This document shows, piece after piece, positions 6,626 to 10,854 of a stretch of DNA of 10,854 nucleotides. Each line of letters opens with the position of its first letter. Positions within the stretch are counted from its first letter, which is position 1. A program made the position numbers and the translations under genes. The notes beneath the pieces are model-generated. The model saw only the letters and a list, made by a program, of their open reading frames with translations, was not told the DNA's origin and did not search any database. This DNA is from DATNBT01 sp964579765 (GTDB lineage Bacteria; Acidobacteriota; Vicinamibacteria; Vicinamibacterales; CAVVIG01), in the NCBI GenBank assembly GCA_964579765.1, contig CAZOIK010000384.1, positions 1 to 10,854 of the forward strand, written 5' to 3'.

Positions 6626-7570
6626 GTGATCGCACCAGCCAAACCGCTCTTGAAATGGGCCGGGGGGAAACGGCAGCTCCTTCCGACGCTGCGGCGCTTC
6701 TACCCGGCGGCGTTCGGGCAGTACATCGAGCCCTTCCTCGGCAGCGGCGCGGTCTTCTTCGACCTCTACAACTCACATCGGCTGCGTGGGAAAGACGTGC
6801 TGCTGATTGACTCGAACGCGGACCTCATCGGGTGCTACCAGGTCGTGCGCGACGAGCCCGAGCAGGTCGCCTGCGCCCTCGACGAGCTGGCCGAGGGGCA
6901 CGCGCGCAATCCGCGCGAGCACTACTACGAGGTGCGGGATCGGCGATTCAACCCGCTGCGCGAACAGCTGCGGCGGTCTGACGGGCGGATCACGTATTCG
7001 CCGCGCCTGGCGGCGATGCTGATCTATCTCAACCGGACGGGGTTCAACGGGCTCTTCCGTGTGAATTCACGCGGCCACTTCAACGTGCCGGTCGGCCGCT
7101 ACGAGAAGCCGCGCATCGCCGATCGGACGAGGCTGTTCCAGGCGGCCGAGGCGTTGAGCTCACCGGGCGTGCGGCTCGTCCTCGGGTCGTTCGAGCATGC
7201 GGAGGACGCGGCCGCGCGCGGCGACTTTCTCTACTTCGATCCGCCGTATGCGCCGCTCAGCGCGACGGCGTGCTTCACCTCGTACACCTGCCGCCCGTTT
7301 GGCGCCGCGGACCAGCAGCGCCTGCAGGAAGTCGTCATGACCCTCGCCCGCCGCGGCTGCCACGTCATCGTCAGCAATTCGACCGCGAAGCAAATCGAAC
7401 GGTTGTACGACGACAACGACGACGCCCGCGCGGCCGGCCTCCGGGCGCATCGCGCCAGCGCGAGACGGTCGGTGAACAGCCACGCCGGACGGCGCGGACC
7501 GGTGGCCGAATACCTGATTACGAACGTGGATGCGCGCCCGTCCCGTGTGGCGCCCGATCAGACGCTCTGA
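6626..7570 (+). CDS. dam: DNA adenine methylase, Dam/D12 class (orphan)
   Basis: A 314-residue N6-adenine DNA methyltransferase of the Dam (alpha/D12) class. The N-terminal LLKWAGGKRQL (8-18) and EPFLGSGAVFFDL (35-47; SAM-binding motif I, FxGxG type) are followed by LNRTGFNGLFRVNSRGHFNVP (about 135-155) and the catalytic DPPY (205-208). The C-terminal pattern V-NS-----R--VAEYLITN (about 283-300) is also typical. It transfers methyl from SAM to adenine. Family members mostly recognise GATC, but specificity here is not proven. I chose GTG 6626 because it places WAGGK at residue 11, as in Dam proteins. An in-frame GTG at 6605 and an ATG at 6530 give extensions without family similarity. No restriction endonuclease gene adjoins, so a regulatory or repair-type role is more likely than restriction-modification. 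The gene overlaps the convergent gene by 13 bases. Confidence 0.92.
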   Translation: MIAPAKPLLKWAGGKRQLLPTLRRFYPAAFGQYIEPFLGSGAVFFDLYNSHRLRGKDVLLIDSNADLIGCYQVVRDEPEQVACALDELAEGHARNPREHYYEVRDRRFNPLREQLRRSDGRITYSPRLAAMLIYLNRTGFNGLFRVNSRGHFNVPVGRYEKPRIADRTRLFQAAEALSSPGVRLVLGSFEHAEDAAARGDFLYFDPPYAPLSATACFTSYTCRPFGAADQQRLQEVVMTLARRGCHVIVSNSTAKQIERLYDDNDDARAAGLRAHRASARRSVNSHAGRRGPVAEYLITNVDARPSRVAPDQTL

Positions 7571-7827
7571 AGCCAGACGAACTGGCGGCACTGCGGACAC
7601 GCGTACGCCATCCGCAGATCCCCGACGAACGAGACGAAGCCGCCGTGTCCATGTTCCGCGCAGGCGGGACAGATGGCGGCCGTGTTCGCGTCGATCGTTG
7701 ACACGCGCAGCTGGCGGCCCGTGGTGGGACAGGGAATCGACGCCGGCGCCGCGGCATCGCGAACCACGCGCGCGTGTCCGTCGTCTCCCGCGTCGAAGCG
7801 GAAGAGACCGTGAAATTCTGGAGGCAT
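7558..7827 (-). CDS. Small zinc-ribbon-like protein, function unknown
   Basis: An 89-residue protein that I do not recognise as a named family. Its C-terminal half has the cysteine pattern of a zinc ribbon: CPAC at residues 53-56 and CPQC at 77-80, 20 residues apart, with a further CP at 33 (IPCPTTGRQL). The last residues, CRQFVWLQSV, end on the far side of the ribbon. The two CPxC knuckles separated by a histidine/glycine-rich stretch are unlikely by chance in an antisense shadow. The function could be structural or nucleic-acid or protein binding. The ATG at 7827-7825 is preferred; a GTG at 7833 adds two residues. TATCAT (7841-7836, minus strand) ends eight bases before this ATG and could be a -10 of a leaderless transcript. 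The 3' end overlaps dam by 13 bases, tail to tail. Confidence 0.65.
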   Translation of the reverse strand: MPPEFHGLFRFDAGDDGHARVVRDAAAPASIPCPTTGRQLRVSTIDANTAAICPACAEHGHGGFVSFVGDLRMAYACPQCRQFVWLQSV

Positions 7828-7835
7828 CGGCACGC

Positions 7836-7843
7836 ATGATACT
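7836..7843. promoter_or_regulatory. Candidate shared -10 region for tRNA-Leu (plus) and the zinc-ribbon gene (minus)
   Basis: The octamer ATGATACT reads GATACT on the plus strand and TATCAT on the minus strand, each close to the -10 consensus. It sits 23 bases before the tRNA and 8 bases before the divergent ATG. The -35 positions on both strands are poor matches, so the call rests on the -10 and its position only. Confidence 0.25.
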
Positions 7844-7866
7844 CTGGCCGCGACTGCGTGCCTGAC

Positions 7867-7953
7867 GCGAAAGTGGCGGAACTGGCAGACGCGCCGGACT
7901 TAGGATCCGGTAGCCGAAAGGCTTTGGGGGTTCGACTCCCCCCTTTCGCACCA
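7867..7953 (+). tRNA. tRNA-Leu (anticodon UAG)
   Basis: An 87-base type II tRNA with encoded CCA. The acceptor stem GCGAAAG (7867-7873) pairs with CTTTCGC (7943-7949), followed by discriminator A and CCA at 7951-7953. The anticodon arm is CCGGA-CTTAGGA-TCCGG (7894-7910), with anticodon TAG at 7901-7903, which reads CUA and by wobble other CUN leucine codons. The long variable arm has a GCC-GAAA-GGC hairpin. The T arm is GGGGG-TTCGACT-CCCCC (7926-7942). It lies 36 bases before tig with no terminator between them, so the tRNA and tig may share a transcript from which the tRNA is cut out. Confidence 0.97.
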
Positions 7954-7976
7954 TCGCGGCCTTCGTCGTGTATGCT

Positions 7977-7982
7977 GGGGAA
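7977..7982 (+). promoter_or_regulatory. Ribosome binding site of tig
   Basis: GGGGAA lies seven bases before the ATG at 7990. It fixes this start against the open frame that continues upstream through the tRNA. Confidence 0.6.
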
Positions 7983-7989
7983 TTGCACA

Positions 7990-9258
7990 ATGAAGGCAGA
8001 GCTCACTGACATCAGCGAAACCCGCAAGGACCTCAAGGTCGAAATCCCGAGCGACGTCGTCAACGCCGGCATCGACCGGCTGGCGCGCGATTACTCGCGG
8101 CGCGCGCGCATCCCCGGCTTCCGTCCCGGCAAGGCGCCGGCGCGCGTCGTCAAGCAGCGGTATCGGAGTGAAATCCTCCACGAGGTCGCGCACGATCTGA
8201 TTCCGCGCGCCGTTGACGACGCGCTGCGCGAGCGCGGGATGGAGGCCGTTGACACGCCCGACATCCGCGACGTGAGCGTCGAGGAGAACCAGCCGCTCAC
8301 GTTCACGGCGTCCTTCGACACGCTGCCGGAGTTCGAGACGGGCGACTATGCGGCCATCACGCTGCAGCGCGCGCAGAACGTCGTCACCGAAGAGGCGGTC
8401 GAGCACGCGATGCAGCGGCTGCGCGATCGGGCGGCGCGGTACGAGCCGGTCGAGGGCCGCGGCGCCGAGCACGGCGACACCGTGACGGTGGATCTCGAGC
8501 GGAAGGACGCCCAGGGCCAGACCGACTCGCACAAGGACGTCGCCATCGAGCTGGGCGCCAAGGCCAACCCGCCCGGGCTCGACGAGCAGCTGCTCGGGCT
8601 CGAGGCCGGCGCCGCCAAGACGTTCACGCTGCACTACCCGGCCGACTACGCGATCGCCGAGCTCGCCAACCAGGACGTCGAGTACCACGTCGCCGTCAAG
8701 TCGGTGAAACGCCGCGTGCTGCCGGAGCTCGACGACGAGTTCGCGAAAGACCTCGGCGACTTCGAAAGTCTCGCCGCGCTGCGCGCGCGCGTGCGTGAAG
8801 ACCTCGAGCACGAGGCGACGCACGCGGCGGAGCGCGAGATGCGCGGCGCGCTCATGAAGCAGATCGCCACGCGCCTGCCGTTCGGCGTCCCCGCGTCGCT
8901 CGTCGATCGCGAGCTCGATCGCCGGCTCGAGGACTTCGCGCGCCGGATGATGGACCAGGGCATCGACCCGCGCCAGGCGGGCATCGACTGGCAGGCGTTC
9001 CGGGAGAGCCAGCGCGAGGCGGCGGTCGAAGCCGCCGGCGGCGCCGTGTACCTGGATCAACTCGCCCGCCACGAGAAGATCGAGGTCGGCGCCGAGGAGA
9101 TCGATCAGGAAGTCGCCCGCTACGCGGAGCGCACGGGCCGGACGCCGGCCGCGGTGCGCGCGGCGCTCGAGAAGGAACAGGGACTCTCGCGGATCGCCGC
9201 CGGGATCCGGCGGGAGAAGTCGATCGAGTTTCTGCTCGCCCGCGCCACGATCGGCTGA
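7990..9258 (+). CDS. tig: Trigger factor, ribosome-associated chaperone/peptidyl-prolyl isomerase
   Basis: A 422-residue trigger factor, close to the usual length of about 430. The N-terminal ribosome-binding domain (about 1-115) carries the signature GFRPGKAP at residues 43-50, which docks on ribosomal protein L23 near the exit tunnel. An FKBP-type prolyl isomerase domain follows (about 150-240: HGDTVTVDLE, then GLDEQLLGLEAGAAKTF). A long helical C-terminal chaperone domain covers about 250-422 (ELDDEFAKDLGDF, then the helical arms). It shields nascent chains as they leave the ribosome. The ATG at 7990 has a good Shine-Dalgarno and matches the family N-terminus MKAELTDISETRKDLKV. The frame is open back to 7858 only because it reads through the tRNA. 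It lies just upstream of clpP and clpX, the widely conserved order. The C-terminus lacks the variable tail seen in some homologues. Confidence 0.97.
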   Translation: MKAELTDISETRKDLKVEIPSDVVNAGIDRLARDYSRRARIPGFRPGKAPARVVKQRYRSEILHEVAHDLIPRAVDDALRERGMEAVDTPDIRDVSVEENQPLTFTASFDTLPEFETGDYAAITLQRAQNVVTEEAVEHAMQRLRDRAARYEPVEGRGAEHGDTVTVDLERKDAQGQTDSHKDVAIELGAKANPPGLDEQLLGLEAGAAKTFTLHYPADYAIAELANQDVEYHVAVKSVKRRVLPELDDEFAKDLGDFESLAALRARVREDLEHEATHAAEREMRGALMKQIATRLPFGVPASLVDRELDRRLEDFARRMMDQGIDPRQAGIDWQAFRESQREAAVEAAGGAVYLDQLARHEKIEVGAEEIDQEVARYAERTGRTPAAVRAALEKEQGLSRIAAGIRREKSIEFLLARATIG

Positions 9259-9279
9259 GGACGGCCGGCACGAACCGCG

Positions 9280-9307
9280 TTGACTGGACGAGGCCGTGTG
9301 ATAGAGT
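9280..9307 (+). promoter_or_regulatory. Candidate sigma-70-type promoter for clpP-clpX
   Basis: TTGACT (9280-9285), a 16-base spacer and TAGAGT (9302-9307) lie in the 136-base gap between tig and clpP. Transcription would begin near 9314, giving a leader of about 80 bases. A second TTGACG at 9312-9317 has no matching -10. No heat-shock (CIRCE-like) inverted repeat was found here. Confidence 0.4.
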
Positions 9308-9394
9308 GGGATTGACGATCGATAGACGCTCCCTCAGCGCATTTTTCCCCGACAACAGCACGATGGCATTTGTGAGAAACCGGTTGGTGAGCCG

Positions 9395-10006
9395 ATGAAC
9401 GATCATCAATACCAGCAGCTCATTCCGATGGTGGTCGAGCAGACCAACCGGGGGGAGCGCGCGTACGACATCTACTCGCGGCTGCTCAAAGACAGCATCA
9501 TTTTCATCGGCACGCCCATCGACGACCAGATTGCGAACCTGGTCATCGCGCAAATGCTGTTTCTCGAGGCGGAAGATCCCGACAAAGACATCATGCTCTA
9601 CATCAACAGCCCGGGCGGGTCGATTACGGCTGGGCTGGCGATCTACGACACGATGCAGTTCATCAAGCCGGACGTGCAGACCATCTGCATCGGCCAGGCG
9701 GCCTCGATGGCGGCGGTGCTCCTGGCGGCCGGGACGAAGGGCAAACGGTATTCGCTGCCCAATTCCCGGATTGTCATTCACCAGCCGCTGATCATGGGGT
9801 CTGGAATTGCGGGCCAAGCGACCGATATTGATATTGCGGCCAAAGAGATCCTGCGGATGAGGGAGCGGCTCAACGACATCCTCGTGACGCAGACGGGCCA
9901 GTCGCTCAAGCGCATCCAGGACGACACCGATCGCGACTACATCATGTCGGCGGAGCAGGGTAAGGAATACGGTATTATTGACGATGTCATCCGAAAACGG
10001 GCCTGA
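9395..10006 (+). CDS. clpP: ATP-dependent Clp protease proteolytic subunit
   Basis: A 203-residue serine peptidase that assembles into the tetradecameric proteolytic barrel served by ClpX. The catalytic triad is complete: Ser104 in GQAASMAA, His129 in IVIHQPL, and Asp181 in DDTDRD. The N-terminal LIPMVVEQTNRGERAYDIYSR (about 9-29) contains the axial-loop and propeptide region. The oligomer glycine-rich strand is YINSPGGSITAGLAIYD (69-85). Compared with E. coli ClpP, the segment after HQPL is three residues longer (IMGSGIAGQATD against GGYQGQATD), at the base of the handle region. The ATG at 9395 fits the family N-terminus and follows GGTGAG (9386-9391) by three bases. clpX starts 20 bases after the stop, so the two are cotranscribed. 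The assignment is certain. Confidence 0.98.
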   Translation: MNDHQYQQLIPMVVEQTNRGERAYDIYSRLLKDSIIFIGTPIDDQIANLVIAQMLFLEAEDPDKDIMLYINSPGGSITAGLAIYDTMQFIKPDVQTICIGQAASMAAVLLAAGTKGKRYSLPNSRIVIHQPLIMGSGIAGQATDIDIAAKEILRMRERLNDILVTQTGQSLKRIQDDTDRDYIMSAEQGKEYGIIDDVIRKRA

Positions 10007-10011
10007 GCGCC

Positions 10012-10017
10012 AAAAGG
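10012..10017 (+). promoter_or_regulatory. Ribosome binding site of clpX
   Basis: AAAAGG is placed nine bases before the ATG at 10027, in the 20-base gap after clpP. It supports this start, which also gives the usual spacing to the zinc finger. Confidence 0.5.
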
Positions 10018-10026
10018 CTTAGACGC

Positions 10027-10854
<828 letters not shown>

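Noticed and set aside
7858..7989. tig frame extended upstream to 7858
   Set aside because: It translates through a well-formed tRNA-Leu. ATG 7990 has a Shine-Dalgarno and the family N-terminus.
7900..9072. 390-codon open frame on the minus strand opposite tig
   Set aside because: It is the antisense shadow of trigger factor in a GC-rich genome. The translation is low-complexity Arg/Leu/Val-rich, and it crosses the tRNA as well.

Overview
The window is a GC-rich bacterial chromosome segment with dense coding. It has two parts: an envelope-polysaccharide gene cluster on the minus strand (about 1-6253) and a conserved housekeeping block on the plus strand (about 7867-10854). An orphan DNA adenine methylase and a small cysteine-rich protein lie between them. 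No transposase, integrase, phage gene, CRISPR array or long repeat is visible. The gene content (OPX-type exporter, tRNA-Leu/tig/clpP/clpX order, high GC) suggests a diderm bacterium. An Acidobacteriota (Vicinamibacteria-like) or deltaproteobacterial-type lineage would fit, but this is inference from layout and not a placement.

Minus-strand cluster, in transcription order from about 6360 down to 1: an NtrC-like regulator with a Fis helix-turn-helix whose ATPase motifs are almost all lost (5237-6253); a short OPX/Wza-family polysaccharide export protein (4383-5207); a class II glutamine amidotransferase/asparagine synthase homologue (2404-4344); an FkbM-family methyltransferase (1550-2407); a GT4-type glycosyltransferase (375-1553); and a GT2 glycosyltransferase that runs off the left edge (1-378). 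The last three junctions are all 4-base ATGA stop/start overlaps, and the first two gaps are only 29 and 38 bases. The six genes therefore look like one operon. A good sigma-70-type promoter (TTGACA, 17-base spacer, CATACT) lies upstream of the regulator. Together the genes suggest synthesis, decoration (amidation, methylation) and export of an exopolysaccharide or capsule. Other expected genes (Wzc/Wzx/Wzy, initiating transferase) would lie left of the window.

The divergent interval 6254-6625 is visibly less GC-rich than its surroundings and holds the regulator promoter and the start region of a Dam/D12-class adenine methylase (6626-7570, plus strand). No restriction enzyme gene adjoins it. 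GATC tetramers sit inside the regulator promoter spacer, in the putative -10 of the methylase and across its GTG start codon. A small zinc-ribbon-like protein (7558-7827, minus) overlaps the methylase tail to tail.

Plus-strand housekeeping block: tRNA-Leu(UAG) with encoded CCA (7867-7953), trigger factor tig (7990-9258), clpP (9395-10006) and the first 276 codons of clpX (10027 to the right edge). This is the classic nascent-chain chaperone and ClpXP protease cluster; lon often follows it in other bacteria. Starts were chosen from family N-termini, overlaps and ribosome binding sites.
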